Below, piece after piece: positions 43,091 to 52,979 of a DNA stretch of 64,000 nt. Position numbers and translations under genes: made by a program. The stretch is from Cellulomonas sp. (GTDB lineage Bacteria > Actinomycetota > Actinomycetes > Actinomycetales > Cellulomonadaceae). The stretch covers positions 1 through 64,000 of the forward strand of contig NZ_JAGIBD010000015.1 in the NCBI RefSeq assembly GCF_017744555.1. Direction: 5' to 3'. The notes beneath the pieces were generated by a model, which was not told where the DNA came from, searched no databases, and saw only the letters and a list, made by a program, of their open reading frames with translations. Every line of letters begins with the position of its first letter. The first letter of the stretch is position 1.

Positions 43091-45799
43091 TCAGCGCGTC
43101 TCGACCCCCGCCTCCGCGACGGCCGCCCGGCCGGCCTCCAGCCGGGCCACCGGCACCCGGAACGGCGAGCACGACACATAGTCGACGCCGACGCCGTGGA
43201 AGAACCGGATCGACTCCGGGTCGCCCCCGTGCTCGCCGCACACGCCGATCGTCAGGTCCGGCCGCGTCGCGCGGCCCTCCTCGACCGCGATCCGCACGAG
43301 CCGGCCGACGCCGTGCTCGTCGATCGTCTCGAACGGCGACACCACGAGCACGCCGTTGTCGGTGTACTGCGCGAAGAACGCGCCCTCGACGTCGTCGCGC
43401 GAGAACCCCCACGTCGTCTGCGTGAGGTCGTTCGTGCCGAACGAGAAGAACGCGGCGTGCTCGGCGATCCGGCCCGCGGTCAGGGCGGCGCGCGGCAGCT
43501 CGATCATGACGCCGACGGGCAGGTCGAGCCGGACCCCCTCGGCGGCGCCGACCTCGGCCATGATGGCGACCGCCTCGTCGCGCACCAGGCGCAGCTCCTG
43601 CACGGAGCCGACGAGCGGGACCATGATCTCGGCGCGCGGGTCGCCGCCGTCCGCGAGCCGCCGGGCGACGGCCTCGCACACGGCCCGGATCTGCAGCGCG
43701 AACAACCCGGGGACCACGAGCCCGAGACGCACGCCGCGCAGGCCGAGCATCGGGTTCGCCTCGTGCATGCGCCGCACGGCCGCGAGCAGGCGCTCGTCCT
43801 GCGGCGACGGCTCGCCACGGGCCTCCGCGAGCGCGACCCGCACGGACAGCTCCGTGAGGTCGGGCAGGAACTCGTGCAGCGGCGGGTCGAGCAGCCGGAT
43901 CGTCGTCGGGAGCCCGTCCATGGCGGTGAGCAGGCCGACGAAATCCTCGCGCTGCAGGGGGAGCAGGGCGTCGAGCGCCCGCTGCCGCTCGTCGGCGTCC
44001 TCCGCGAGGACCACGCGCTCGACGAGCACGCGCCGCTCCCCGAGGAACATGTGCTCGGTCCGGCACAGCCCGACGCCCTGGGCGCCGAGGCGCCGGGCCC
44101 GCGCCGCGTCGTCCGCCGTGTCGGCGTTCGCGTGCACGTGCAGCCGGCGGGTCGCGTCCGCGTGCCGCAGGAGGCGGTCCACGGCCTTGACCAGGTCGCG
44201 CGTGTCGTCGTCGGGCGCAGCCGCGAGCGCCGCGTCCAGGCCTTCGTCGAGGTACCGGCTCACCGGGGAGGGCGCGACCGCGACGTCGCCGAGGAACACC
44301 TCGCCGGTCGAGCCGTCGACCGCGACGGTGTCGCCCTCGTGCACCACGTGGCCGTCGACCCCGAAGCTGCGCGTCACGACGTCGATGTCGAGCGCCTCCG
44401 CGCCCACGACGCACGTGCGGCCCATGCCGCGCGCGACGACGGCGGCATGGGACGTCTTGCCGCCCCGGGCCGTGAGGACGGCGACCGCGGCGATCATGCC
44501 GCCCAGGTCGTCGGGGTTCGTCTCGCGTCGCACGAGCACGACGTCCTTGCCGGCGGCCGCCCACTCCTGCGCCGTCCGGGAGTCGAACACCGCGACGCCG
44601 ACGGCCGCGCCCGGTGAGGCCGCCATGCCGCGCGCGAGCAGCGTCCGCTCGGCGGTGGCGTCGAACTGCGGGAACAACAGCTGCGTGAGCTGCTCGCCCG
44701 ACACCCGTGCGAGTGCCTCGTCGAGCGTGATGAGGTGCTCGTCCACGAGCTGGGTGGCGATCCGGAACGCCGCGGCGGCGGTCCGCTTGCCGACCCGCGT
44801 CTGCAGCATCCAGAGCCGGCCGCGCTCGATCGTGAACTCGATGTCGCACAGGTCGCGGTAGTGCGTCTCCAGCTGCCGCATCGCACGGCGCAGGTCGGCG
44901 TACGCCGCGGGGTCCGTGCGTCCGAGGTCGGCGAGGCTGGACGTGTTCCGGATGCCCGCGACGACGTCCTCGCCCTGCGCGTTCGCGAGGTAGTCGCCGT
45001 AGTCGCCGGGCTGACCCGTCAGCGGGTCGCGCGTGAACGCGACGCCCGTGCCCGACGTCGGGCCCAGGTTGCCGAAGACCATGGGCACGACGTTGACGGC
45101 GGTGCCGAGGTCGTCGGGGATCCGCTCCTTGCGGCGGTACAGACGGGCCCGCTCGGTGTTCCAGGAGCGCAGCACGGCGACGATCGCGAGGTCGAGCTGC
45201 TCGCGCGGGTCCTGCGGGAAGTCGCGGCCGACGGCGTCCCGCACGATCTCCTTGTACGTGCCGACGAGCGCACGCAGGTCGGCGGCGTCCAGGTCGACGT
45301 CCGACGCGACGCCGCGTGCGCTCTTGGCGGCGTCGAGCGCGTCGGAGAACCGGTCGCCGTCGATGTCGAGCACCGTCCGGCCGAACATCTGCACGAGCCG
45401 CCGGTAGGAGTCCCACGCGAACCGTTCGTCACCGCTGAACGCCGCGAGCCCGTGCACGGTCTCGTCGTTGAGACCGACGTCGAGCACCGTCTCCATCATG
45501 CCGGGCATCGAGAACTTGGCTCCCGACCTGACGGACACGAGCAGGGGGTCCGTCGTGTCCCCGAACCGCCGGCCGAGGATGTCCTCGACGCGGCGCAGCG
45601 CGGTCGTGACCTCCACGCCCAGGCCGGGCGGGACCGTGCCGCTGCGCATGAAGTAGCGGCACGCCTCCGTCGTGATGGTGAAGCCCGGCGGGACGGGCAG
45701 CCCGAGCCGGGTCATCTCGGCGAGGTTGGCTCCCTTGCCGCCGAGCAGGTCCTTGCGGTCCTTGTCGCCCTGCGTGAAGTCCCAGACGTACGTGGCCAC
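43091..45799 (-). CDS. ppdK: Pyruvate, phosphate dikinase
   Basis: Interconverts pyruvate, ATP and phosphate with phosphoenolpyruvate, AMP and pyrophosphate in the cytoplasm (902 residues). The nucleotide-binding N-terminus begins YVWDFTQGDKDRKDLLGGKGANLAEMTRLGLPVPPGFTI, the family signature. The swivelling phospho-His domain has GGKTSHAAVVARGMGRTCV, and the PEP domain has the late motif TIGVCGEHGGDP with the catalytic Cys. Length and order are complete. The GTG at 45799 has GGAGG 7 bases upstream. It converges with rsmE. Its regulator (PDRP-type) is not in the window. Confidence 0.96.
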   Translation of the reverse strand: MATYVWDFTQGDKDRKDLLGGKGANLAEMTRLGLPVPPGFTITTEACRYFMRSGTVPPGLGVEVTTALRRVEDILGRRFGDTTDPLLVSVRSGAKFSMPGMMETVLDVGLNDETVHGLAAFSGDERFAWDSYRRLVQMFGRTVLDIDGDRFSDALDAAKSARGVASDVDLDAADLRALVGTYKEIVRDAVGRDFPQDPREQLDLAIVAVLRSWNTERARLYRRKERIPDDLGTAVNVVPMVFGNLGPTSGTGVAFTRDPLTGQPGDYGDYLANAQGEDVVAGIRNTSSLADLGRTDPAAYADLRRAMRQLETHYRDLCDIEFTIERGRLWMLQTRVGKRTAAAAFRIATQLVDEHLITLDEALARVSGEQLTQLLFPQFDATAERTLLARGMAASPGAAVGVAVFDSRTAQEWAAAGKDVVLVRRETNPDDLGGMIAAVAVLTARGGKTSHAAVVARGMGRTCVVGAEALDIDVVTRSFGVDGHVVHEGDTVAVDGSTGEVFLGDVAVAPSPVSRYLDEGLDAALAAAPDDDTRDLVKAVDRLLRHADATRRLHVHANADTADDAARARRLGAQGVGLCRTEHMFLGERRVLVERVVLAEDADERQRALDALLPLQREDFVGLLTAMDGLPTTIRLLDPPLHEFLPDLTELSVRVALAEARGEPSPQDERLLAAVRRMHEANPMLGLRGVRLGLVVPGLFALQIRAVCEAVARRLADGGDPRAEIMVPLVGSVQELRLVRDEAVAIMAEVGAAEGVRLDLPVGVMIELPRAALTAGRIAEHAAFFSFGTNDLTQTTWGFSRDDVEGAFFAQYTDNGVLVVSPFETIDEHGVGRLVRIAVEEGRATRPDLTIGVCGEHGGDPESIRFFHGVGVDYVSCSPFRVPVARLEAGRAAVAEAGVETR

Positions 45800-45893
45800 G
45801 GCGCACCTCCGCTGCGGGGCCGGGCCTCTCTGCACGGCCTCCACACCGCAGTCTCGTCCTGCCCTCGGGGCGACGCACAGGGACGAACGGCCC

Positions 45894-45913
45894 GCCCCGC
45901 GCCGGTGCGGGGC
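45894..45913 (-). terminator. Hairpin after the Gmad2-type lipoprotein gene
   Basis: GCCCCGC (45894-45900) and GCGGGGC (45907-45913) form a 7-bp stem with a 6-base loop, just past the stop of the minus-strand gene at 45917 and before ppdK. Confidence 0.5.
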
Positions 45914-45916
45914 AGG

Positions 45917-46441
45917 TCAGGCGACCGTGAACGTCGCGCTCACCAGGTGGGACGAGGGGCCAGGCCCGGTCGCGCCGTCCTTCATGTCGGGCTCCCACAC
46001 ACGCACCGTCCACGCCCCGGCGGGGAGGTCGACCGTGAACGAGAACGGGCCGACCTCGCCGTTCGCCCCGGCCGTCGTCGAGCCCTGGTAGACCACGGCG
46101 GACGTGAGGTCCCCGGCCGGGTGGACGTCCCACGACAACGTGCCCTCGAACGCCGTCGCCGTGCCCGAGACGGTGACGGTCGGCCCAGGCACGGTCGACC
46201 CCGACACCGGCGCGGTGAGCGTGCTCGTGCCCGACTGGGCGACATCGCCGGACGTGTCGAGGGCCGTGGAGGTTCCCGTGGGGGTCGGTGCCGGCGAAGG
46301 CGCCGCCGTCGTCGGTGCCGACATCGGCGAGGTGGACGCGGTGTCGTCGGGCGTCGACGGCCCGTTGCCGCAGCTCGTCAGCACGAGCGCCGTCGCGGCG
46401 GCGAGCACCAGCGTCATGGTGGTCGGACGGTGCCGGACCAT
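45917..46441 (-). CDS. Lipoprotein with a Gmad2-type immunoglobulin-like domain
   Basis: A 174-residue lipoprotein. The signal segment ends in the lipobox LTSC (Cys24). A Ser/Thr/Pro/Ala-rich linker is followed by a beta-rich domain: APVSGSTVPGPTVTVSGTATAFEGTLSWDV ... VVYQGSTTAGANGEVGPFSFTVDLPAGAWTVRVWEPD. This fits the Gmad2 (spore-germination-associated Ig-like) domain, found in many non-sporulating actinobacteria on surface lipoproteins. The function is unknown. On the minus strand GGAGG lies 6-7 bases before the ATG. It is divergent from phoH. Confidence 0.85.
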   Translation of the reverse strand: MVRHRPTTMTLVLAAATALVLTSCGNGPSTPDDTASTSPMSAPTTAAPSPAPTPTGTSTALDTSGDVAQSGTSTLTAPVSGSTVPGPTVTVSGTATAFEGTLSWDVHPAGDLTSAVVYQGSTTAGANGEVGPFSFTVDLPAGAWTVRVWEPDMKDGATGPGPSSHLVSATFTVA

Positions 46442-46608
46442 CGGCGTCCTCCAATGCGCTCGGAACCGCGGGGGTGGCGGCTCGTAGACTGGTGTGGTCG
46501 ACGTGCGACGTCCGTCCATCATGGACGCGTCGGCGACGTCGACCCAGGCACCACGCGGCAGGACCACACACCGCTCGACCGAAGGAGCGCACGGCGTACG
46601 CCGAGCAC

Positions 46609-47607
46609 ATGACGCAGCCGACACCAGCCCCTCAGCACACCGGTGCGCCCGCGCGCGTCGAGCACCGGATCAGTGTTCCCGCCGACGTCTCGATGGTCGA
46701 GCTGCTCGGGCTGCGCGACGAGGTGCTCCGCGCCATCGAGGAAGGCTTCACCACGGTCGACGTGCACGTCCGCGGCAACGAGGTCACGCTCGCCGGACCC
46801 GTCGGTGACGTCGCGCTCGTCGCGCGCCTCGTCGACGAGCTCGTCGAGATGGCCGCCGGCGGCACGCCCCTGACGCCCGACGTCGTGACCAGGTCCGTCG
46901 CGATGCTCGCCGCCGGGTCGACCACGCGGCCCGCGGACGTCCTCACGTTCAACATCCTGTCGTCGCGCGGCCGCACGATCCGGCCGAAGACTGCCGGGCA
47001 GAAGGAGTACGTCGACGCGATCGACCGGCACACCGTGACGTTCGGCATCGGGCCCGCCGGCACCGGCAAGACGTACCTCGCGATGGCGAAGGCCGTGCAG
47101 GCGCTGCAGGAGCGGCGGGTGAACCGGATCGTGCTGACGCGTCCGGCCGTCGAGGCAGGGGAGCGGCTCGGGTTCCTGCCCGGCTCGCTGTCCGAGAAGA
47201 TCGACCCGTACCTGCGGCCGTTGTACGACGCGCTGCACGACATGGTCGACCCGGAGTCGATCCCGAAGCTCATGGAGGCGGGCACCATCGAGGTCGCCCC
47301 GCTCGCCTACATGCGCGGCCGCACCCTCAACGACTCGTTCATCATCCTCGACGAGGCGCAGAACACCTCCGTCGAGCAGATGAAGATGTTCCTCACGCGC
47401 CTGGGCTTCGGGTCGAAGGTCGTCGTGACCGGCGACGTGACGCAGGTGGACCTCCCGTCGGGGACCACGTCCGGCCTGCGCGTCGTGGAGCAGATCCTCA
47501 GCGGTGTCGACGACGTCGAGTTCTGCCGCCTGACGTCGTCGGACGTGGTCCGGCACCGCCTGGTCAGCGACATCATCGACGCGTACGCGCGCTGGGACAG
47601 GAGCTGA
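46609..47607 (+). CDS. phoH: PhoH-like ATPase
   Basis: A 332-residue cytoplasmic P-loop ATPase of the PhoH/YbeZ group, thought to act with YbeY in RNA metabolism. Walker A is GPAGTGKT (about residues 148-155). [34 protein letters not shown] and the Walker B region [23 protein letters not shown] are diagnostic, and [12 protein letters not shown] is the sensor region. An N-terminal KH-like part precedes the ATPase. The ATG at 46609 is the first in frame after the upstream region and has only a modest ribosome site. ybeY, a CorC-like gene and era follow, the conserved order. Confidence 0.94.
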   Translation: MTQPTPAPQHTGAPARVEHRISVPADVSMVELLGLRDEVLRAIEEGFTTVDVHVRGNEVTLAGPVGDVALVARLVDELVEMAAGGTPLTPDVVTRSVAMLAAGSTTRPADVLTFNILSSRGRTIRPKTAGQKEYVDAIDRHTVTFGIGPAGTGKTYLAMAKAVQALQERRVNRIVLTRPAVEAGERLGFLPGSLSEKIDPYLRPLYDALHDMVDPESIPKLMEAGTIEVAPLAYMRGRTLNDSFIILDEAQNTSVEQMKMFLTRLGFGSKVVVTGDVTQVDLPSGTTSGLRVVEQILSGVDDVEFCRLTSSDVVRHRLVSDIIDAYARWDRS

Positions 47608-47611
47608 CACC

Positions 47612-48064
47612 GTGAGCATCGAGGTCAACAACGAGTCGGGGTTCGACGTCGACGAGGCGGAGTTCGCGGCGCTCGCGCGCTACGTGCTCGACGAGATGCA
47701 CGTGCACCCGCAGACCGACCTGTCGATCCTGCTGGTCGGCACGGACGTCATGACGGACCTGCACGTCAAGTGGATGGACGAGCCCGGCCCGACGGACGTG
47801 CTGTCCTTCCCGATGGACGAGCTGCGGCCCGGCCGTGACGGCGAGCCGACGCCCGCGGGCCTGCTCGGCGACGTCGTGCTGTGCCCCGAGGTCGCCGCGC
47901 AGCAGGCCCGCACGGCGGGGCACTCGACCGCCGAGGAGCTCCTGCTGCTCACCACCCACGGCATCCTGCACCTGCTCGGGTACGACCACGTCGAGCCGGA
48001 CGAGGAGAAGGAGATGTTCGCGCTGCAGCGACGGCTGCTGCTGACGTTCCTGGCCGGTCGATGA
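47612..48064 (+). CDS. ybeY: Endoribonuclease YbeY
   Basis: A 150-residue zinc-dependent RNase needed for 16S rRNA 3'-end maturation and ribosome quality control. The metal motif [11 protein letters not shown] (H-x3-H-x5-H) near residues 115-125 is intact, preceded by the family strand DVLSFPMDE and [17 protein letters not shown] follows the phoH stop by four bases. Its own stop overlaps the ATG of the next gene (ATGA). Confidence 0.95.
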   Translation: MSIEVNNESGFDVDEAEFAALARYVLDEMHVHPQTDLSILLVGTDVMTDLHVKWMDEPGPTDVLSFPMDELRPGRDGEPTPAGLLGDVVLCPEVAAQQARTAGHSTAEELLLLTTHGILHLLGYDHVEPDEEKEMFALQRRLLLTFLAGR

Positions 48065-49362
48065 GCGACGAGCCCGTCGCGCTGCTGGTCCTGCTCGCGG
48101 TGCTCGGCATCGCGGGAGCGGCCGCGCTGTCCGCCGGCGAGGTCGCGGTCAACCGCGTCTCGCGGGCCGCGGTCACCGAGCTCGTGGCCGAGCGGCACCC
48201 GGCCGCGAACCGGGTCCGGGCGCTCGTCGAGCACCCCGTGCGGGTCACCGCCGCGGCGTCGTTCGTGCGGCTGCTGCTCGAGATGACGGCCACCGTCTGC
48301 ATCGTGCTCGCCGTCGCGGCGGGGTCGTGGGAGTGGTGGGTCGTGCTGATCGTCTCCGTCGCCCTCTGCGGGCTCGTCGCGTTCGTGTTCGTCCGGGTCA
48401 GCCCGCGCAGCCTCGGCCGCCGGCACCCGGTGCGCACGCTCACGCTGCTGTCCCGTCCGCTCACGGCGGCGACCGCGGTCGCGGGGCGCGTGGGCCGGGC
48501 CGCGAGCACCCCCGGCGGGTCCGCCGAGGAGGAAGAGGAAGAGCTGCGCGACATGGTGCAGCGCGTGAGCGAGTCCGAGGCGATCGAGGACGAGGAGCGC
48601 GAGATGTTCCGCTCGGTCCTCGAGCTCGGCGACACGCTCACGCGCGAGGTCATGGTGCCGCGCACCGACATGGTGACGACGTCGGCGGACACGCCGCTGC
48701 GCAAGGCCCTCGCGCTGCTGCTGCGGTCGGGCTTCTCCCGGGTGCCGGTGGTCGGGGAGTCCGTCGACGACATGCGCGGCGTGCTGTACCTCAAGGACAT
48801 CGTGCAGCGCCTCACCCGCGGCATCGACGACGGGCTCGACGATCCCGCCTCCTCGCTCGCCCGGCCCGCGGTGTTCGTGCCCGAGTCGAAGCCCGTCGAC
48901 GACCTGCTGCGCGAGCTGCAGGCCGGTGCGTCGCACCTCGCGCTCGTGGTCGACGAGTACGGCGGGATCGCAGGGCTCGTCACCATCGAGGACGCGCTCG
49001 AGGAGATCGTCGGGGAGCTCACCGACGAGCACGACCCGAGCGCCCCCGTGGTCGAGCAGGTCGCCGACGGCCTGTACCGCGTGCCCGCGCGGTTCGGTCG
49101 CGACGAGCTGGGCGAGCTGTTCGGGATCGAGGTCGACGACGAGGACGTCGACACCGCCGGCGGTCTGCTGGCCAAGGCGCTGGGTAAGGTTCCCCTGCCG
49201 GGGTCGGAGGGCGAGATCCACGGGCTGCACCTCGTCGCCGACCGCGCGGAAGGGCGCCGCCGCAGGCTCGCGACCGTCCTGGTCGACCTGGTCGAGCCGC
49301 ACCCGCCCGCGCAGGACGACCCGGCACGCATCACGAACGAGAACCACGGAGCCGCACGATGA
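48061..49362 (+). CDS. Hemolysin-like CNNM/CorC membrane protein
   Basis: A 433-residue membrane protein of the hemolysin C/CorC/CNNM group, implicated in divalent cation (Mg or Co) transport or efflux. An N-terminal membrane domain has about three to four hydrophobic segments. After a short acidic run (about residues 155-162) come two CBS domains ([71 protein letters not shown]) and a CorC_HlyC domain at the end. The order phoH-ybeY-corC-era is conserved. The gene overlaps ybeY upstream and era downstream by four bases each. Confidence 0.93.
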   Translation: MSDEPVALLVLLAVLGIAGAAALSAGEVAVNRVSRAAVTELVAERHPAANRVRALVEHPVRVTAAASFVRLLLEMTATVCIVLAVAAGSWEWWVVLIVSVALCGLVAFVFVRVSPRSLGRRHPVRTLTLLSRPLTAATAVAGRVGRAASTPGGSAEEEEEELRDMVQRVSESEAIEDEEREMFRSVLELGDTLTREVMVPRTDMVTTSADTPLRKALALLLRSGFSRVPVVGESVDDMRGVLYLKDIVQRLTRGIDDGLDDPASSLARPAVFVPESKPVDDLLRELQAGASHLALVVDEYGGIAGLVTIEDALEEIVGELTDEHDPSAPVVEQVADGLYRVPARFGRDELGELFGIEVDDEDVDTAGGLLAKALGKVPLPGSEGEIHGLHLVADRAEGRRRRLATVLVDLVEPHPPAQDDPARITNENHGAAR

Positions 49363-50273
49363 CCTTCCGCTCAGGATTCGCCTGCTTCGTCGGCCGGCCC
49401 AACGCCGGCAAGTCGACGCTGACGAACGCCCTCGTGGGGCAGAAGGTCGCGATCACGTCCGGCCGCCCGCAGACGACGCGGCACACCGTGCGCGGCATCG
49501 TGCACCGGCCCGACGCGCAGCTCGTGCTCGTCGACACGCCCGGCCTGCACCGCCCGCGCACGCTGCTGGGCGAGCGGCTCAACGACCTCGTCAAGGACAC
49601 GCTCACCGAGGTCGACGTCGTCGGGTTCTGCCTGCCGGCCGACCAGAAGGTCGGCCCGGGCGACCGGTTCATCGCCGACCAGCTCGCCGAGCTCGCGCGC
49701 GACGGGCGGGGCACGCCCGTGGTGGCGATCGTCACGAAGGCGGACCTCGTCGGCAAGGGACGGCTCGCCGAGCATCTCCTGGCCGTCTCGAAGCTGGGCG
49801 AGTGGGCGGACATCGTGCCGGTGTCGGCGACCTCCGGGTACCAGGTGAAGGTGCTCGAGGACGTGCTCGTCGGCCACCTGGCCGAGGGGCCGGCGCTCTA
49901 CCCCGACGGCGAGCTCACGGACGAGCCGGAGGCCGTCATGGTCGCCGAGCTGGTGCGGGAGGCCGCGCTCGAGGGCGTGCACGACGAGCTGCCGCACTCG
50001 CTGGCCGTCGTCGTCGACGAGATCGTGCCGCGCGACGAGCCGTCGAGCGACGGGCGCCCGTTCCTCGACGTCCGGGTGCACCTGTTCGTGGAGCGCGACA
50101 GCCAGAAGGCGATCATCATCGGCAAGGGCGGCTCCCGGCTGCGGGACGTCGGCAGCCAGGCCCGCCGCGGCATCGAGGCGCTGCTCGGCGCGCGCGTCTA
50201 CCTCGACCTGCACGTGAAGGTCGCGAAGGACTGGCAGCGCGATCCGAAGCAGCTCGGACGGCTGGGGTTCTGA
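49359..50273 (+). CDS. era: GTPase Era
   Basis: A 304-residue GTPase that binds 16S rRNA and helps assemble the 30S subunit. G motifs are GRPNAGKST (residues 12-20), the effector QTTRHTVRG, DTPGLHRP, and TKAD. The C-terminal KH domain contains VERDSQKAIIIGKGGSRLRDVGSQARRGIEALLG. Length is normal. The ATG overlaps the stop of the CorC-like gene (ATGA). Confidence 0.96.
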   Translation: MTFRSGFACFVGRPNAGKSTLTNALVGQKVAITSGRPQTTRHTVRGIVHRPDAQLVLVDTPGLHRPRTLLGERLNDLVKDTLTEVDVVGFCLPADQKVGPGDRFIADQLAELARDGRGTPVVAIVTKADLVGKGRLAEHLLAVSKLGEWADIVPVSATSGYQVKVLEDVLVGHLAEGPALYPDGELTDEPEAVMVAELVREAALEGVHDELPHSLAVVVDEIVPRDEPSSDGRPFLDVRVHLFVERDSQKAIIIGKGGSRLRDVGSQARRGIEALLGARVYLDLHVKVAKDWQRDPKQLGRLGF

Positions 50274-50274
50274 C

Positions 50275-51855
50275 GTGCTGCGCAGCGAGCGGAGCATCCG
50301 GGTGCGGCGCAGGCTCGCACGGGCCACGCACGTCGCGTCGGGCCCGTACCGCCTGGTCGCGAGCACCGCGCTCGGCGTCGTCGCGCTCGCGGTGCTGGGC
50401 GCCGTCATGGGTCCGCAGTGGGACCCCGTCCCGCTCGAGGACCCGCTGCCCGTGACCTCGACGTCGACCGCGATCGGCGACGCGCCGGCGCTGAAGAAGT
50501 ACGACGTGCGCACGTCGGTCGTCGACGTCCGGCTCGACGACGGCACCACGGTCCAGGCGCAGATCAGCGAGCCCGTCGGCCTGGACGGGCCGGCCCCCGG
50601 GGTCGTGTTCGTGCACGGCGCCGGCACGGGCAAGTACACGATCGCGTTCCTCGCGCAGGCGCGTGCCCTCGCCGAGTCGGGTGTCGTGGCGATGGTGCCG
50701 AACAAGCGGCTCGACACGTACACGACCCGGCACCGCGACTACGTGCAGATGGCGCACGACTACGACGCGTCCGTCGACGTGCTGCGCCGCCACGAGGGCG
50801 TCGACCCCGACCGGGTCGGCGTGTACGCCGAGAGCGAGGGCGGCTGGATCGCCCCGGTCATGGCGACGATCGACCCGCGCATCGGCTTCGTCGTGCTCGT
50901 GTCGTCGCCCGTGGTGCCGCCGCGTGAGCAGGCCGCGTTCGCGGTCGACTCCTACCTGCGCAACACCGGCGTGCCGCAGGAGGTGTTCCGGGCCATCCCG
51001 CGCGCCGTCGGCATGTCGCTGCCCGGCGGCGGGTTCGAGTACGCCGACTTCGACGTCACGCCGTACCAGCGGCAGCTCACGCAGCCTGTCCTCATGGTCT
51101 ACGGCACGGGCGACGCGTCGATGCCGGTGCTGCAGGGTGCCGAGCAGCTCATCGGCGACGCGGCGGTCAACGGCGACACCGAGGTGACGGTCCGCTACTA
51201 CGAGGGGGCGAACCACGGCATCCGCGTCGACGGTGTCGTGTCCGCGACGTTCCTGCGGGACCTGTCCGGGTGGGTGCTCGGGCTGCCGGCCACCGCGAAC
51301 GCGGCCCCGCGCGTCGCGGGAGCGACACCCGAGCAGACGTACGTCGCCGCGCCCGTGCCGGAGCCGCGCTGGCTGGGCGACGGCGACATCGTCGTGGGCA
51401 CCGTGCTCGGGTCCGTCGCGCTGCTGGTCCTCGGCCCGCTGCTCGTGCTGCTCGCCCGGGGCGCGGAGCTCGTGGGCCCCGGGCGGCGGCGACCGGTCGA
51501 GCAGCGCCCCCGGTTCGCCGCCGGTGTCCCGTGGCGGCTGACCGGGCTCGGTGCGGGTGCGCTCGCGACTGTCGTCGGGCTCGCCTGGTACCTCGTGTCG
51601 ATCGCGCGGCTCGCGCTCGACTACGAGCGGAACGACTGGATCGTGCGGGGCGGCTGGGTCGCCGTGCGGGTGCTCGGGGTCGCGGCGGTCGTCGCCGCGG
51701 TGCTCCTCATGCAGCGCGTGCACGAGCTCCACGTCGCCGAGCGCGTCGCCGCCGGCGGCGTCGTCCGCAAGCTGGCGTTCGGCGCGGTCGCGGCCGGGTC
51801 GACGGTCCTGCTCGTCGTGCTCGCCTACTGGGGGGTGTTCCAGCTCGGCATCTGA
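50275..51855 (+). CDS. Membrane-bound alpha/beta hydrolase
   Basis: A 526-residue protein with one hydrophobic segment near the N-terminus (residues about 25-45), an alpha/beta-hydrolase domain in the middle, and about four membrane segments at the C-terminus (from about residue 375). The hydrolase has VVFVHGAGTGK (oxyanion region), the nucleophile elbow VYAESEGGW (Ser near residue 188; the first Gly of GxSxG is Ala), VYGTGDASMP (Asp) and EGANHGI (His). It probably works outside the cytoplasmic membrane as an esterase or acyl hydrolase, but the substrate is unknown. GTG lies one base after the era stop. Confidence 0.82.
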   Translation: MLRSERSIRVRRRLARATHVASGPYRLVASTALGVVALAVLGAVMGPQWDPVPLEDPLPVTSTSTAIGDAPALKKYDVRTSVVDVRLDDGTTVQAQISEPVGLDGPAPGVVFVHGAGTGKYTIAFLAQARALAESGVVAMVPNKRLDTYTTRHRDYVQMAHDYDASVDVLRRHEGVDPDRVGVYAESEGGWIAPVMATIDPRIGFVVLVSSPVVPPREQAAFAVDSYLRNTGVPQEVFRAIPRAVGMSLPGGGFEYADFDVTPYQRQLTQPVLMVYGTGDASMPVLQGAEQLIGDAAVNGDTEVTVRYYEGANHGIRVDGVVSATFLRDLSGWVLGLPATANAAPRVAGATPEQTYVAAPVPEPRWLGDGDIVVGTVLGSVALLVLGPLLVLLARGAELVGPGRRRPVEQRPRFAAGVPWRLTGLGAGALATVVGLAWYLVSIARLALDYERNDWIVRGGWVAVRVLGVAAVVAAVLLMQRVHELHVAERVAAGGVVRKLAFGAVAAGSTVLLVVLAYWGVFQLGI

Positions 51856-52022
51856 CCTCGGGTATCTCGCGCGACGGTGCTCGCACCTCCCGCGTGACGG
51901 ACATGTGCCCACCAAACGGGCGCGGGTGTGACCTGGGTGCTCAGGTAGGGCACGATGTGCGCCGATGCTTTCCACGGGGCCCCGACGGCGGGGTCCGCGG
52001 TGGTGAGTGATGAGGGGGTCGC

Positions 52023-52979
52023 GTGCGCACGTCGTGGGGCTCCGCGACCGATCGCGGGCTCGTGCGAGAGGTCAACGAGGACGCGCTCCTCGCCTACCCG
52101 CCTGTCTTCCTCGTCGCGGACGGGATGGGTGGTCACGACGCGGGCGACTTGGCGAGCCGGATCGCCGTCGAGGAGTTCGCGCAGCTGGCCGGGCAGCCCG
52201 CCGCGACGGCCGACGACGTGCACGCGTGCTTCACGCGCACGGCCGGGCGGATCCGCGGCGAGTTCACCGGGGGACGTCAGGGCGGCACGACCGTCGCGGG
52301 CGTGGCCGTCACCGAGCACGACGGCGGTGCGTACTGGCTCGTGTTCAACGTCGGCGACTCGCGCGTGTACCGCTGGTCGGACGGCGCGCTCGAGCAGGTG
52401 AGCGTCGACCACTCGGTCGTGCAGGAGCTCCTCGACCTCGGGGAGATCGACGAGGCCGGTGCCGCGCAGCACCCCGACCGGCACGTGCTCACGCGCGCGC
52501 TCGGCACGGGTGACGCGCCCGAGCCCGACTACTGGCTGCTGCCCGCGGGGCTCGACGACCGGCTCCTGATCTGCACCGACGGCCTCACGCGCGAGGTGCA
52601 GGACGACGACATCGCGGTCGCGCTGGCCGGGCACGAGGACGCGCAGGACGCCGCGGCCGCCCTCGTGGGCCTCGCGCTCGACCGCGGCGCGCGCGACAAC
52701 GTCAGCGTCGTCGTGGTCGACGTCGCGACGTCGGCCGGCGCGCACGACGACGTGCACATCACCGTGCCCCGCGCCGGCGCCGAGCTCGGCGCGCACCAGT
52801 GGGACGAGATGCTCAACGGCGCGACCGTGCCGCGGCCGTCGCGTCCCCGAGGACCTGTGTTCCCCGTGACGACCCCGACCCCTGCCCGAGGCATCGACCG
52901 GCTGCGGAGGGGCGAGCGGGCGACGCCGCCCGACGAGCCCCGCGACGAGAGCACACCACCCGAGGAGACCCGGCCATGA
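52023..52979 (+). CDS. PP2C-type serine/threonine phosphatase
   Basis: A 318-residue phosphatase that removes phosphate from Ser/Thr of proteins, with the kinase two genes downstream as the likely counterpart. Metal-binding motifs are in order: NEDALL, VADGMGGHDAGDLAS (about residues 32-46), GGTTVAGV, FNVGDSRVYR, ICTDGLTREV and GARDNVSVVVV. A Pro/Arg-rich tail of about 60 residues lacks membrane segments, so the enzyme is cytoplasmic. The GTG has GAGGGGG upstream. Its stop overlaps the FHA gene ATG (ATGA). In the 167-base gap before it, I see no other gene. Confidence 0.94.
   Translation: MRTSWGSATDRGLVREVNEDALLAYPPVFLVADGMGGHDAGDLASRIAVEEFAQLAGQPAATADDVHACFTRTAGRIRGEFTGGRQGGTTVAGVAVTEHDGGAYWLVFNVGDSRVYRWSDGALEQVSVDHSVVQELLDLGEIDEAGAAQHPDRHVLTRALGTGDAPEPDYWLLPAGLDDRLLICTDGLTREVQDDDIAVALAGHEDAQDAAAALVGLALDRGARDNVSVVVVDVATSAGAHDDVHITVPRAGAELGAHQWDEMLNGATVPRPSRPRGPVFPVTTPTPARGIDRLRRGERATPPDEPRDESTPPEETRP

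Noticed and set aside
41379..45416. A long minus-strand frame across dnaJ, rsmE and ppdK
   Set aside because: It is an Arg/Gly/Ala-rich low-complexity translation; the true ppdK frame on the same strand has complete family motifs.
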